From the NCBI RefSeq assembly GCF_000518605.1, contig NZ_JADX01000011.1, positions 124,001 to 188,000 on the forward strand: DNA of 64,000 nt, in the 5' to 3' direction. Position 1 is the first letter of the stretch; each line of letters opens with the position of its first letter. The notes beneath the pieces were generated by a model, which had not been told where the DNA came from, made no database searches, and worked only from the letters and a program-made list of their open reading frames with translations. Below are positions 51,196 through 61,025 of this stretch, piece by piece. This DNA is from Shewanella fidelis ATCC BAA-318. GTDB taxonomy: Bacteria; Pseudomonadota; Gammaproteobacteria; Enterobacterales; Shewanellaceae. The translations under genes were made by a program, and so were the position numbers.

Positions 51196-53235
51196 ATGAG
51201 CAATCCTTTGTTAAACAGCAACAAGCTTCCCCCTTTTTCAAGTATTCAACCTGAACACATTCAGCCTGCTGTTGAGCAAGGTATCGCTAATTGTCGCGCC
51301 AAAATCGAAGAGGTGCTTAAGCATCAAGGTGAATTTACTTGGGACAACCTCGTTGCACCATTAGAAGAAGTTGATGATGCGCTCGGTAAGATCTGGTCGC
51401 CAATTTCTCACATGAACTCAGTCGTTAGCAGCGAAGAGTGGCGCCAAGCTCATGATGCGTGTTTACCGCTGCTATCTGAATACGGCACGTTTGTTGGTCA
51501 GCACCAAGGCTTGTATCAGGCCTATAAATCGCTTGCTGAGTCTGCAGAGTTCGCCAACTACTCTCAAGCCAAGAAAAAATTGATTGAAAATAGTCTGCGT
51601 GATTTTGAGTTGTCTGGTATTGGGTTAAGTGACAGTGACAAACTACGCTATGGCGAGTTAGTTAAGCGCATGTCAGAGCTAACCAGTAACTTTTCAAATC
51701 AGCTATTAGACGCTACGCAGGCGTGGACCAAATTAATTACTGATGAGGCAGAGCTCGCGGGCTTGCCTGAGTCTGCGGTAGCGGCAGCCAAAGCGATGGC
51801 AGAGGCTAAAGAGCTAGAGGGATGGCTATTTACACTGGATTTCCCATCATATTTACCTGTGATGACGTACAGTGAAAACCGCCAGCTGCGAGAGGAGTGT
51901 TACCGTGCATTCGTTACTCGTGCATCAGACCAAGGTCCAAATGCTGGTGAATTTGATAATGGTCCATTAATGGATGAGATCCTTGCGGTGCGCCACGAGT
52001 TGGCTAATCTGCTTGGGTTTGCTAGCTATGCTGATAAATCATTGGCTACTAAAATGGCCGAGTCTCCAGCACAAGTACTTGATTTCTTAAATGAGCTGGC
52101 AGCACGTTCTAAGTCACAAGGTGAAACTGAGCTTGCTGAGCTAACTGAGTTTGCAGCCAAAGAGTGTGGTGTGACTGAACTTGAGGCTTGGGACTTGAGT
52201 TTTTATGCCGAAAAACTAAAGCATCACAGATATGAGATCTCACAAGAGATTTTGCGTCCGTACTTCCCTGAAGACAAAGTGTTATCAGGGCTATTTTATA
52301 CCGTATCTCGCTTATTTGGTTTAACAGTCACTGAGCGCAAAGACTTCGATACTTACCACAAAGATGTCCGCTTCTTTGATATCACTGATGCCAACAATGA
52401 GCACCGTGGGAGTTTCTACTTAGATTTATATGCGCGCGAAGGTAAGCGCGGCGGCGCATGGATGGATGATTGCCGTGCACGTCGGATGACAGCAAACGGT
52501 ATGCAAGATCCAGTTGCTTATCTCACTTGCAACTTTAACGCACCAGTAGCGGGTAAGCCTGCACTGTTTACTCACGATGAAGTGACGACTCTGTTCCATG
52601 AGTTTGGCCATGGTATTCATCACATGCTGACTAAAATTGATGTGGGCGGCGTATCAGGTATCAGTGGTGTGCCATGGGATGCGGTAGAGTTACCAAGTCA
52701 GTTTATGGAAAATTGGTGTTACGAAGAAGAAGCACTAGCGGAGATCTCTGGTCATTACGAAACAGGCGAGCCGTTACCAAAAGCTATGCTAGATAAAATG
52801 CTAGCCGCGAAAAACTTCCAGTCAGGCATGATGATGCTGCGCCAACTTGAGTTTTCGCTATTCGACTTCAGAATGCATTTAGAGTACGACCCAGCTAAAG
52901 GCGCTGAAATTCAGCAAAAACTAGATGAAGTACGAGCACAAGTTGCGGTAATTAAAGCTGCTGACTTTAATCGCTTCCAACACAGCTTTGCGCATATTTT
53001 TGCTGGTGGCTACGCTGCGGGCTACTACAGCTATAAGTGGGCAGAGGTATTATCTGCAGATGCGTTCTCACTGTTTGAAGAGCAAGGCATTTTCAATCGT
53101 GAAACCGGTCAGCGTTTCTTAGAAAACATCTTAGAAATGGGTGGCAGTGAAGAGCCGATGGAGCTGTTCAAACGTTTCCGTGGTCGTGAACCGCAAACTG
53201 ATGCGCTACTGCGACACAGTGGCATTACCGGTTAA
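51196..53235 (+). CDS. prlC: Oligopeptidase A (M3 metallopeptidase)
   Basis: Cytoplasmic zinc peptidase that degrades signal peptides and other oligopeptides. The 679-residue length is normal. Zinc motif FHEFGHGIHHML (HExxH) and downstream Glu in DAVELPSQFMENW. N-terminal NSNKLPPFSSIQPEHIQPAVEQ is characteristic. A strong terminator follows. Confidence 0.96.
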   Translation: MSNPLLNSNKLPPFSSIQPEHIQPAVEQGIANCRAKIEEVLKHQGEFTWDNLVAPLEEVDDALGKIWSPISHMNSVVSSEEWRQAHDACLPLLSEYGTFVGQHQGLYQAYKSLAESAEFANYSQAKKKLIENSLRDFELSGIGLSDSDKLRYGELVKRMSELTSNFSNQLLDATQAWTKLITDEAELAGLPESAVAAAKAMAEAKELEGWLFTLDFPSYLPVMTYSENRQLREECYRAFVTRASDQGPNAGEFDNGPLMDEILAVRHELANLLGFASYADKSLATKMAESPAQVLDFLNELAARSKSQGETELAELTEFAAKECGVTELEAWDLSFYAEKLKHHRYEISQEILRPYFPEDKVLSGLFYTVSRLFGLTVTERKDFDTYHKDVRFFDITDANNEHRGSFYLDLYAREGKRGGAWMDDCRARRMTANGMQDPVAYLTCNFNAPVAGKPALFTHDEVTTLFHEFGHGIHHMLTKIDVGGVSGISGVPWDAVELPSQFMENWCYEEEALAEISGHYETGEPLPKAMLDKMLAAKNFQSGMMMLRQLEFSLFDFRMHLEYDPAKGAEIQQKLDEVRAQVAVIKAADFNRFQHSFAHIFAGGYAAGYYSYKWAEVLSADAFSLFEEQGIFNRETGQRFLENILEMGGSEEPMELFKRFRGREPQTDALLRHSGITG

Positions 53236-53257
53236 CACATGCTGTTAGTCCATATTG

Positions 53258-53283
53258 AAAAGGCGCTTTAGGCGCCTTTTTTA
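53258..53283 (+). terminator. Terminator after prlC
   Basis: Stem AAAAGGCGC / GCGCCTTTT with a short loop and T6 run. Confidence 0.9.
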
Positions 53284-53389
53284 TTTAGCTAATAGAGGGC
53301 TTTTGTGGTGGATCTGTTTCTCACTTGTGATCTGGTATGACCTTTGTTAGCCTTTCGCATCTCTTCAAGGACGCTAGGTAGTATTATCA

Positions 53390-53962
53390 ATGAATCTGTA
53401 CTTTAGGTTGGTGTGGCTGTTTCTGTGGCGTATTCGTCACTGCAATAAGATTGATTTTTTAGGTACAAGTAAAATTACCTATCGTGCATTGCCTAGTGAT
53501 TGCGATATCAACTTTCATTTAACGAACTCGCGCTACCCAGCTTTTATGGATCTTGCCCGTACCTATATGATGGCGGAAATGGGCTTTTTGAAACGTTTTA
53601 TTAAGCTAGGTTGGATGCCTATCGTCAATGCTGCTGAATTTACTTATATTCGCGATATTAAGCCATTTGCTAAGTTTGATATTGAAACTAAGTTGGTGGG
53701 CTGGGACGAAAAGTATTTTTATATTGAGCAGCGCTTTGTGAGTGACCGTGGTCTGCACTGTATTGCCCATGTGCGAGGAGTATTTGTGTGTAAGCGCAAA
53801 CAAGTCCCTATACCGACTATGCTAGCTGAGGTGGGCTTTGAGCAAGCCGCCCCCGAATTACCTGCAGAAGTGGTGAAGTGGAAAGCGTTTTTACAATTGA
53901 AGAAACAGCAAAATATGCCGCCATCAACAAACGAGCCGGTGACGTTAAGATCTGCAAGTTAA
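53390..53962 (+). CDS. Hotdog-fold acyl-CoA thioesterase
   Basis: A 190-residue protein of the 4HBT/THEM6-like group. YRALPSDCDINFHLTNSRYPAFMDLARTYMMAEMGF carries the D-x-N-x-H-x-N-N-like opening (DCDINFHLTNSRY) and helix typical of thioesterases acting on acyl-CoA, followed by strands FTYIRDIKPFAKFDIETKLVGWDEKYFYIEQRF. Substrate unknown. One base separates its stop from the convergent GST gene end. Confidence 0.88.
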   Translation: MNLYFRLVWLFLWRIRHCNKIDFLGTSKITYRALPSDCDINFHLTNSRYPAFMDLARTYMMAEMGFLKRFIKLGWMPIVNAAEFTYIRDIKPFAKFDIETKLVGWDEKYFYIEQRFVSDRGLHCIAHVRGVFVCKRKQVPIPTMLAEVGFEQAAPELPAEVVKWKAFLQLKKQQNMPPSTNEPVTLRSAS

Positions 53963-53963
53963 C

Positions 53964-54605
53964 TCAGGTTATTGCGAGTTGCTCGCTTTGGCTGGTGACT
54001 AAGGTCAGCTCTATTTCTTCTAGGACTTGGCTGACCGAGCCTCTCAATTTCGATTGGATCCAGTAGCGGCCAATGTGCTGGTAGTCCAATAAATGCAGTT
54101 TATTTTCCAGTGCTTTGAGGCAGGGGATAAAGGCGCAGTCAGCTAGGGTAAAGCTGTCACCGCATAGCCAATGATTATCAGCCAAGCGCTGGTCAAACTC
54201 GGTCAAAATGTTAACTAGGTTTTTTTCCAGTTGCTTTGTTTGTAACTGATTTGCTTGGGACTGCGATGCTAGCCAAGCGTCAATCGCTTTATCTAATACG
54301 TTATCGCTGAGTCTATCGTATATCCTGACATACAAGGCTTGAGTTTTGTCGATAGGGATGAGTTGCGTGCCCGAACTAATATAGCTATCTAAGTACTCAA
54401 TAATAATCGTGGCATCATCAAACGATTCACCGGTTTGTATTTGTAATAACGGTAAACGCAGTGACTTGGAGATCTGCTGTAAGTTGCGTCGATTAAATGC
54501 GTTGCTGAGATCTATCTCATGGGGGTAGAAGCTTGCTTGCTTTTCGTATAGAGCAATTAAGGCTTTTTGCGATTGCCGCAGCAGTGGTTGGTAATACAGA
54601 TCCAT
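53964..54605 (-). CDS. Glutathione S-transferase family protein
   Basis: A 213-residue protein with an N-terminal thioredoxin-like domain (LYYQPLLRQSQKALIALYEKQASFYPHEIDL...LPLLQIQTGESFDDATIIIEYLDSYI, where DDATIIIEYL is the usual E/D-S/A-xxI glutathione-binding region) and an all-helical C-terminal domain (LCGDSFTLADCAFIPCLKAL). The catalytic Ser/Cys/Tyr is not obvious. Role in detoxification is general; substrate unknown. Confidence 0.88.
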   Translation of the reverse strand: MDLYYQPLLRQSQKALIALYEKQASFYPHEIDLSNAFNRRNLQQISKSLRLPLLQIQTGESFDDATIIIEYLDSYISSGTQLIPIDKTQALYVRIYDRLSDNVLDKAIDAWLASQSQANQLQTKQLEKNLVNILTEFDQRLADNHWLCGDSFTLADCAFIPCLKALENKLHLLDYQHIGRYWIQSKLRGSVSQVLEEIELTLVTSQSEQLAIT

Positions 54606-54778
54606 AGTTTACATCGGTTCGTAAATTGATTAGTTAATACTAACTCTAGTCGCTAACATGAGGTCTCTCAATGCCAGCAACTGTCGGTGTTAGAGGCTTT
54701 ACATTATTTAAATGGGTAATCAGTCTTAGCTTCAATCGCTTAGCGCTAATAAAGATGGTTTAAATAACGAGACATACA

Positions 54779-55468
54779 ATGAATCAAATTGAAAAATTTA
54801 ACGCGATTTACGCTAGAGCGGCGCAACGTAAAGGTGGAGTTGAAGGATTAGAGAGCCTGCTACCGACGGGACTAACAGATAAAGAGTTGTTGCAGTATAC
54901 CGATGCGCAATTACTTTCAGAGATCAGTAAAAAGGTTTTTCAAAGCGGCTTTGTTTGGCGGATTGTTGAAGCGAAATGGCCTGAATATGAAAAGGCATTT
55001 TTTGGCTTCGAGCCATTCAAAGTGCTGATGCTGTCGCCTGAGCAGCTACAGGATCGCGCCAGTGATCCAAAGCTTATCCGCCATATGAAAAAAACCATGG
55101 CGATTTATGATAACGCCCATATGGTAAATGACATTGCTGGTGAACATGGCAGTCTAGCTAAGTTTATTGCCGACTGGCCAAGTGCCAATATCACTGGACT
55201 ATGGGGTGAACTCAAACGTAAAGGTACCCGACTTGGTGGTAATACAGGCCCTTACTTTTTACGTTCGATGGGTAAAGACACCTTTTTATTAACCAATGAC
55301 GTGCAAGGTTATCTCAAAGCGCACGGTCTCGTTGATTATGGTTTTAGTTCGAAAGCAGGTTTGCAGCAAGTGCAAGATGTGTTTAATCACTGGCAACAAG
55401 AGTCAGGCCGGAGTCTTGCGGATATCAGTCGAATACTTGCTTGTAGTGTGGGTGATAACAGGATTTAA
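54779..55468 (+). CDS. DNA-3-methyladenine glycosylase I family protein
   Basis: A 229-residue member of the Tag family. VFQSGFVWRIVEAKWPEYEKAFFGFEPFKVLMLSPEQL is the core helix-hairpin region of 3-methyladenine glycosylases, and LWGELKRKGTRLGGNTGPYFLRSMGKDTFLLTNDV follows. The zinc-binding Cys and His residues of E. coli Tag are not evident, so it is a Tag-like homologue rather than a typical Tag. Activity on alkylated bases is probable from the family. Confidence 0.8.
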   Translation: MNQIEKFNAIYARAAQRKGGVEGLESLLPTGLTDKELLQYTDAQLLSEISKKVFQSGFVWRIVEAKWPEYEKAFFGFEPFKVLMLSPEQLQDRASDPKLIRHMKKTMAIYDNAHMVNDIAGEHGSLAKFIADWPSANITGLWGELKRKGTRLGGNTGPYFLRSMGKDTFLLTNDVQGYLKAHGLVDYGFSSKAGLQQVQDVFNHWQQESGRSLADISRILACSVGDNRI

Positions 55469-55825
55469 CCCATGGGGTAGATGGCTTCTCCCCATAGTAA
55501 TTAACATTTTTAGCGGGTTTTAAAGTAATGCTAAGTCAATGTTAATAGGCTATATCTTAATAGGTTGCGCATAAACTCAAGGCTAACATGTTTTGAATGA
55601 AACCGGCTGTGTTAACATTTTTTAAACATATATAACTGATTTTGTGCGTAAATTTTCATTAGCTTACAATTTTTACAGGCATTTTTCTTGTTGGCGTGCG
55701 CCCATTGTGAGATAAAGGTGCGTTAAATATTCGACAAAAAAATATGCTTCCAAAGGTGGGTTTGACGGCACTTTCTGCTTTCAAAAAAAAGATTACCGAG
55801 TAGATGGCTTTTATTAGGAGTTCTC
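55469..55825. promoter_or_regulatory. Upstream region of RND efflux operon
   Basis: About 357 bases. AT-rich with TTAACATTTTTTAAACATATATAACT near 55612 that may hold a promoter and operator, but no repressor gene lies here and I recognise no operator. A minus-strand frame (55723-56070) is a shadow of the adaptor gene. Confidence 0.35.
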
Positions 55826-56977
55826 ATGCGGCAAATAGTGAAAATTGCCTCTGTTTTAAGTGTGGCGTTATGGATAAGTGGCTGTGAGCAGAAAGCTGAA
55901 CAGGCACCACAGCAACGTGGACCAATGGAAGTTGGCGCGATAACGATTGCTGCTAAACCACAGTCAATTTTGGTAGAGCTACCAGGTCGTAGTAAGGCAT
56001 ATCTAGAAGCCGAAGTACGCCCACAGGTTAGCGGTATCATCATGACTCGTGGCTTTACAGAAGGTGGCAATGTTGAGCAAGGTCAGTCGCTTTATCAGAT
56101 TGAACCTTCAACTTACGAAGCAGCACTTGTTAGTGCTAAAGCTGATTTAACCAGTGCTGAAGCAGCCTTGGTATCAGCGAAAGCCAAAGCGTTACGTTTT
56201 GCCAAACTAGTAAAACTGAACTCTATTAGTCAACAAGATTATGATGAAGCTGATGCTGCTTACAAAGAAGCAATGGCGCGCGTGACAGTTGCAAAAGCGG
56301 CAATCAACACTGCATCAATCAACCTTGAGTACACTAAAGTTACTGCGCCTATCTCTGGCCGTATTGGTAAGTCTGATGTCACTCCGGGCGCATTGGTTAC
56401 TGCTAATCAAAGCCAAACATTAGCGACAATTCAACAGCTAGATCCAATCAATATCGATATCGCTCAATCAAGTGCGCAAATGTTACGTCTTAAGACGCAA
56501 CTTAAGCGTGGTCAACTAGAAGCGGCTGATAACGCTAATGTTGAATTGATCCTTGAAGATGGTACGCCATATGGTCATACAGGTGTGCTGCAATTTGCTG
56601 AAGTGACAGTAAATGAAAATACAGGTTCGGTGATTATTCGTGCAGAATTCCCTAACCCTGATGGCACGTTACTGCCTGGTATGTACGTACGTGCTGTACT
56701 CAATACTGGTACTGACCCACAAGCGATTTTAGTGCCACAAAAAGCCATTACTCGTAACACTAAAGGTGAAGCGGTAGCTATGGTGATTGAAGATGGCAAG
56801 GTTGCAGCGCGTATTGTGACAACCGCAGAAGTGATTGATAACCAATGGCGCATTATTGATGGCTTAAAAGTTGGCGATCAGCTAATTGTTGAAGGCCTAC
56901 AAAAAATTCGTCCAGGCGCACCAGTAAAGGCGGGTCCTTTGGTCGCTGACAAGAAACCAGAAACACAACAGAAATAG
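55826..56977 (+). CDS. RND efflux periplasmic adaptor (AcrA/MexA-like lipoprotein)
   Basis: A 383-residue membrane-fusion protein. A lipoprotein signal ends ISGC, so Cys20 would be lipidated and anchored to the inner membrane. Barrel-sandwich and hairpin regions: LPGRSKAYLEAEVRPQVSGIIMTRGFTEGGNVEQGQSLYQIEPSTYEAAL, the long helical hairpin, and YTKVTAPISGRIGKSDVTPGALVTANQSQTLATIQQLDPI. GGAG precedes the start. Ten bases before the pump gene. An outer-membrane TolC partner is not in the window. Confidence 0.94.
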   Translation: MRQIVKIASVLSVALWISGCEQKAEQAPQQRGPMEVGAITIAAKPQSILVELPGRSKAYLEAEVRPQVSGIIMTRGFTEGGNVEQGQSLYQIEPSTYEAALVSAKADLTSAEAALVSAKAKALRFAKLVKLNSISQQDYDEADAAYKEAMARVTVAKAAINTASINLEYTKVTAPISGRIGKSDVTPGALVTANQSQTLATIQQLDPINIDIAQSSAQMLRLKTQLKRGQLEAADNANVELILEDGTPYGHTGVLQFAEVTVNENTGSVIIRAEFPNPDGTLLPGMYVRAVLNTGTDPQAILVPQKAITRNTKGEAVAMVIEDGKVAARIVTTAEVIDNQWRIIDGLKVGDQLIVEGLQKIRPGAPVKAGPLVADKKPETQQK

Positions 56978-56986
56978 GGCAGAGTT

Positions 56987-59900
56987 ATGGCACGTTTCTT
57001 TATCGATCGCCCTATTTTTGCATGGGTGATCGCTATTATTGTGATGCTGGCCGGTGTGCTCTCAATTGTGGGCTTACCAGTATCTCAATACCCAAGTATT
57101 GCACCGCCTTCTGTGGTGATCAGTGCTGTTTATCCTGGTGCTTCGGCTAAGACGATGGAAGACTCAGTAACCCAGGTTATTGAGCAACGTATGACAGGTC
57201 TTGACCACTTACGTTACATTTCATCGACCAGTGATAGCTTTGGTAATGCACAAATTACCTTAACTTTTAATGCTGAAGCCGACCCGGACATCGCACAGGT
57301 ACAGGTGCAGAACAAGTTACAGCTTGCAATGCCACTGTTACCGCAAGAAGTTCAGGCGCAAGGTGTTAACGTTAGTAAGTCGAGTGCAGGTTTCTTGATG
57401 GTTGCTGGCTTCGTATCTGAAGATGGCTCACTTGATAAAAACGATATTGCCGATTACGTAGGCTCTAATATTCAGGATCCGTTAAGTCGTGTTCCTGGCG
57501 TGGGTACTATTGAGTTGTTTGGTGCGCAATATGCGATGCGTATATGGCTAGATCCATTAAAACTGACACAATATAACCTGACAACCCAAGACATTATTGC
57601 TTCGATTCGTGAGCAAAATGCGCAGGTGTCGGCGGGTCAGTTAGGTGGTGCTCCATCGCTTGCAGGCCAAGAGCTAAACGCAACGGTATCGGCACAAAGC
57701 CGACTACAAACAGCTGAACAATTTAAAAAGATCATCATTAAAGCCGACACTTCTGGTGCAAAAGTTTTCCTAGAAGATGTTGCTCGAGTGCAGCTAGGTG
57801 CTGAAAGCTACGCAGTTGAGTCGTTCTACAACGGCAAACCTGCAGCGGGTATTGGTATTCAATTAGCGACAGGTGCAAACGCTTTGGCTACGGCTGAAGG
57901 CGTACGCGCTAAAATTGAAGAGCTAATGCCGTTTTTCCCTGATGGCATGAAAGTCGTTTATCCATACGACACTACTCCGTTCGTTGAGAAATCAATTGAA
58001 GGTGTTGTGCATACACTGCTTGAAGCTGTTGTTCTCGTATTCTTGATCATGTACCTGTTCTTACAGAACTTCCGCGCAACGTTAATTCCAACGATTGCCG
58101 TGCCTGTGGTGCTATTGGGTACATTTGCTATTTTGGCCGCAGCTGGCTTCTCAATTAACACGCTAACCATGTTTGCTATGGTACTGGCAATTGGTCTTCT
58201 GGTGGATGACGCGATTGTTGTAGTAGAGAACGTTGAACGTGTTATGCAAGAGGAAGGCCTCAGCCCTGTTGAGGCAACCAAGAAGTCGATGGACCAAATC
58301 ACTGGTGCGCTAGTAGGTATTGGTTTAACGCTTTCTGCGGTATTTGTTCCTATGGCATTTATGTCTGGTTCAACCGGTGTTATTTACCGTCAGTTCTCGA
58401 TTACGATTGTGTCAGCGATGGCGCTATCTGTAATGGTGGCGATTATTCTAACACCAGCACTTTGTGCGACCATGTTAAAGCCGATTGCAAAAGGCGAAAG
58501 TCATGCAAAAACCGGTTTCTTTGGTTGGTTTAACCGTAAGTTTGACGCTCTAACATCACGTTACGAAGCTAGCGTGGCAGCAATGATTAAGCGTACTGGT
58601 CGCACTATGATGGTGTACCTAGCGATTACGGTTGCTGTGGGTTGGATCTTCATGCGTATGCCAACGGCATTCTTACCAGACGAAGACCAAGGTATCTTGT
58701 TTACTCAGGCTATTTTGCCGGTTAACTCGACGCAGCAAGAAACTAAACAAGTACTTGAGCGTGTGACTGATTTTTACCTAAACGATGAAGCTGCTAACGT
58801 TAAGTCAGTATTTAGCGTATCGGGCTTTAGTTTCGCGGGTAATGGTCAAAACATGGGTATTGCTTTCGTTGGTCTAAAAGACTGGGCTGAACGAAGCGAA
58901 CCTGGCCAAGACGTACAGTCAGTTGCTAATCGTGCCATGGGCATGTTTATGCAAATGAAAGAAGCGTTCGTGTTTGCTTTCGTTCCGCCAGCTGTTATCG
59001 AATTAGGTACAGCTAACGGTTTCGACTTCTACTTGCAGGATAAAAATGGCCAAGGTCATGACAAGCTAGTTGAAGCGCGCAACATGTTACTGGGTATGGC
59101 TGCACAAAATCCAAACCTTGTGGGCGTACGCCCTAATGGTCAGGAAGATGCGCCAATGTATCAAGTTCATATCGACCACGCGAAACTACGTGCCTTAGGC
59201 ATTGATATTGAAGCAGTTAATAGCGTACTTGGTACGGCTTGGGGTGGCAGCTATGTAAACGACTTTATCGACCGTGGTCGTGTGAAGAAAGTTTATGTAC
59301 AAGGTGAAGCTGAATACCGTATGCAACCAGAAGATCTTGATTCTTGGTATGTGCGTAACGACAAAGGCGAAATGGTGCCATTCTCAGCCTTTGCTACTGG
59401 TAGTTGGGAATACGGTTCGCCACGTCTAGAACGTTTCGGCGGATTACCAGCAATGAATATTCAAGGTGGTACTGCGCCTGGATACAGTACCGGTGCGGCG
59501 ATGGAAGACATCGAAGCTATGGTTAAGAAATTACCACCAGGGTTTGGTATCGAGTGGAACGGTCTTTCTTATGAAGAACGTCTATCTGGTAACCAAGCAC
59601 CTATGCTGTATGCCTTGTCAATCGTAGTGGTATTCTTGGTTCTAGCAGCGCTTTATGAGAGCTGGTCAGTGCCATTTGCGGTTATCTTAGTGGTACCGCT
59701 AGGTATCATTGGTGCACTTATTGCGATGAATGGTCGTGGTTTACCAAACGACGTGTTCTTCCAAGTAGGTCTACTAACCACAGTGGGTCTGGCGACTAAG
59801 AACGCTATCTTGATTGTGGAATTCGCTAAAGAGTTCTATGAGAAAGGGGCTGGTCTTGTTGAAGCAACTCTACACGCGGTTCGAGTGCGTTTACGTCCAA

Positions 59901-60145
59901 TTCTTATGACGTCATTAGCATTCGGTCTAGGTGTGGTTCCACTTGCTATCAGTAGTGGTGTAGGTTCGGGTAGCCAGAACGCTATCGGTACTGCGGTACT
60001 TGGTGGCATGATGAGCTCGACCTTTATGGGGATCTTCTTTATCCCAATCTTCTTCGTCATCGTTGAACGTATGTTCAGTAAACGCGAACGAGATGCAGCG
60101 AAAGCTGCAAAGGCAGAAGCCAAAGCTGCAAAAGCGAATAAGTAA
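56987..60145 (+). CDS. RND multidrug efflux pump (AcrB/MexB-like)
   Basis: A 1052-residue hydrophobe/amphiphile-exporting pump of normal length. Starts [26 protein letters not shown]; proton-relay residues lie in [21 protein letters not shown] (Asp-Asp) and the second half [17 protein letters not shown] (Lys). [23 protein letters not shown] and the periplasmic porter domain are intact. C-terminus is Lys/Ala rich. Cotranscribed with the adaptor. Substrate profile is not predictable. Confidence 0.96.
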   Translation: MARFFIDRPIFAWVIAIIVMLAGVLSIVGLPVSQYPSIAPPSVVISAVYPGASAKTMEDSVTQVIEQRMTGLDHLRYISSTSDSFGNAQITLTFNAEADPDIAQVQVQNKLQLAMPLLPQEVQAQGVNVSKSSAGFLMVAGFVSEDGSLDKNDIADYVGSNIQDPLSRVPGVGTIELFGAQYAMRIWLDPLKLTQYNLTTQDIIASIREQNAQVSAGQLGGAPSLAGQELNATVSAQSRLQTAEQFKKIIIKADTSGAKVFLEDVARVQLGAESYAVESFYNGKPAAGIGIQLATGANALATAEGVRAKIEELMPFFPDGMKVVYPYDTTPFVEKSIEGVVHTLLEAVVLVFLIMYLFLQNFRATLIPTIAVPVVLLGTFAILAAAGFSINTLTMFAMVLAIGLLVDDAIVVVENVERVMQEEGLSPVEATKKSMDQITGALVGIGLTLSAVFVPMAFMSGSTGVIYRQFSITIVSAMALSVMVAIILTPALCATMLKPIAKGESHAKTGFFGWFNRKFDALTSRYEASVAAMIKRTGRTMMVYLAITVAVGWIFMRMPTAFLPDEDQGILFTQAILPVNSTQQETKQVLERVTDFYLNDEAANVKSVFSVSGFSFAGNGQNMGIAFVGLKDWAERSEPGQDVQSVANRAMGMFMQMKEAFVFAFVPPAVIELGTANGFDFYLQDKNGQGHDKLVEARNMLLGMAAQNPNLVGVRPNGQEDAPMYQVHIDHAKLRALGIDIEAVNSVLGTAWGGSYVNDFIDRGRVKKVYVQGEAEYRMQPEDLDSWYVRNDKGEMVPFSAFATGSWEYGSPRLERFGGLPAMNIQGGTAPGYSTGAAMEDIEAMVKKLPPGFGIEWNGLSYEERLSGNQAPMLYALSIVVVFLVLAALYESWSVPFAVILVVPLGIIGALIAMNGRGLPNDVFFQVGLLTTVGLATKNAILIVEFAKEFYEKGAGLVEATLHAVRVRLRPILMTSLAFGLGVVPLAISSGVGSGSQNAIGTAVLGGMMSSTFMGIFFIPIFFVIVERMFSKRERDAAKAAKAEAKAAKANK

Positions 60146-60170
60146 TTTAGTCGCTAATGTGCTAAACATT

Positions 60171-60198
60171 AAAAAGCCCAGCAAATGCTGGGCTTTTT
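60171..60198 (+). terminator. Terminator after the RND pump
   Basis: Stem AAAAAGCCCAGCA / TGCTGGGCTTTTT with a 2-base loop and T5. Confidence 0.92.
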
Positions 60199-60233
60199 GT
60201 TGTTAAAGGATAGGACGGTGCCTCGTAACTACT

Positions 60234-60286
60234 AGAACCTAGGTCCTAGGATCTAGGACCTAGGACCTAAAACCTAGCCTCTATTT
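60234..60286. repeat. CTAGG-rich iterated repeat
   Basis: Tandem variants of CCTAGGTCCTAGG and CTAGGACCTAGGACCTA, self-complementary at several phases. It lies in the gap between the RND terminator and yfcE. No gene function; similar CCTAGGACC sequence occurs near 30049-30058. Confidence 0.7.
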
Positions 60287-60302
60287 TTAAACTTTCCTAA
60301 AC

Positions 60303-60860
60303 CTATATCGTATGGCGTATCGAGCAACTGAGTAATAGCTCATCATTGTCTAATGCGCGTACCTGACATTCAATTGCTGTGATTAAGCCATATGAAGCGC
60401 GACCATTATTACGTGGAATAGTGGTTGAGCCGGGGTTAAACAGCAAAATATCGTCACGATATTCAGCAACAGGAATATGGCTGTGACCAAATACCAGAGC
60501 ATCGCTGCTTTGTAGTGGTGGCAGTTGTTGTGGGTTATAAATATGACCATGGGTTAGAAATAACCGCATCTGTGGCAGCAATACATGGGCGTAACTAGCA
60601 GTAATAGGAAACTGCAGCAGTGTTTGGTCTACTTCGCTATCGCAGTTACCACGCACTGCAATAATCTGCTTGCTATAAGCGTTAAGGGCTTCAGCTGTCT
60701 CGACAGGGTTATAACCGTCAGGAATGGCATTGCGTGGGCCGTGGTTGAGTAAGTCGCCCAGCAGAATAAGGTGATCAGCGTTAGATGCTTCAAAGCGAGC
60801 TAACATGGCTTGGGTGGCTGTAACAGAGCCGTGCAGATCGGAAGCGATAAATAGTTTCAT
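60303..60860 (-). CDS. yfcE: Phosphodiesterase YfcE
   Basis: A 185-residue metallophosphoesterase. ATG 60860 gives the length of E. coli YfcE; a longer frame to 60926 is unsupported. Metal-site motifs: ASDLHGS (D-x-H), LLGDLLNHGPRN (GD), VRGNCDSEVD (GNCD), LFLTHGH and FGHSHIP, and a terminal NPGSTTIPRN. It hydrolyses phosphodiesters; physiological substrate uncertain. Confidence 0.94.
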   Translation of the reverse strand: MKLFIASDLHGSVTATQAMLARFEASNADHLILLGDLLNHGPRNAIPDGYNPVETAEALNAYSKQIIAVRGNCDSEVDQTLLQFPITASYAHVLLPQMRLFLTHGHIYNPQQLPPLQSSDALVFGHSHIPVAEYRDDILLFNPGSTTIPRNNGRASYGLITAIECQVRALDNDELLLSCSIRHTI

Positions 60861-60978
60861 AGCGAGGTCTTTCTCTACAGATAATGGCTTTATAGCTATT
60901 ATCTTATTCGATAAGGATTGGCTCATTATAGACCCTAACGCCTAGGATGAGTGTGAGGTATGGCTAAAAGCATTCAGG

Positions 60979-61008
60979 AAAAAGGCTTAGCAATTTACTA
61001 AGCCTTTT
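60979..61008 (-). terminator. Terminator after first AbgT gene
   Basis: Stem AAAAGGCTTAG / CTAAGCCTTTT with a 7-base loop; downstream of the minus-strand gene that ends at 61026. Confidence 0.85.
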
Positions 61009-61025
61009 GTTGGTAAATAAAAGAG

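Noticed and set aside
55723..56070. 115-codon minus-strand frame
   Set aside because: Shadow of the RND adaptor gene, extending into its promoter with no ribosome site.
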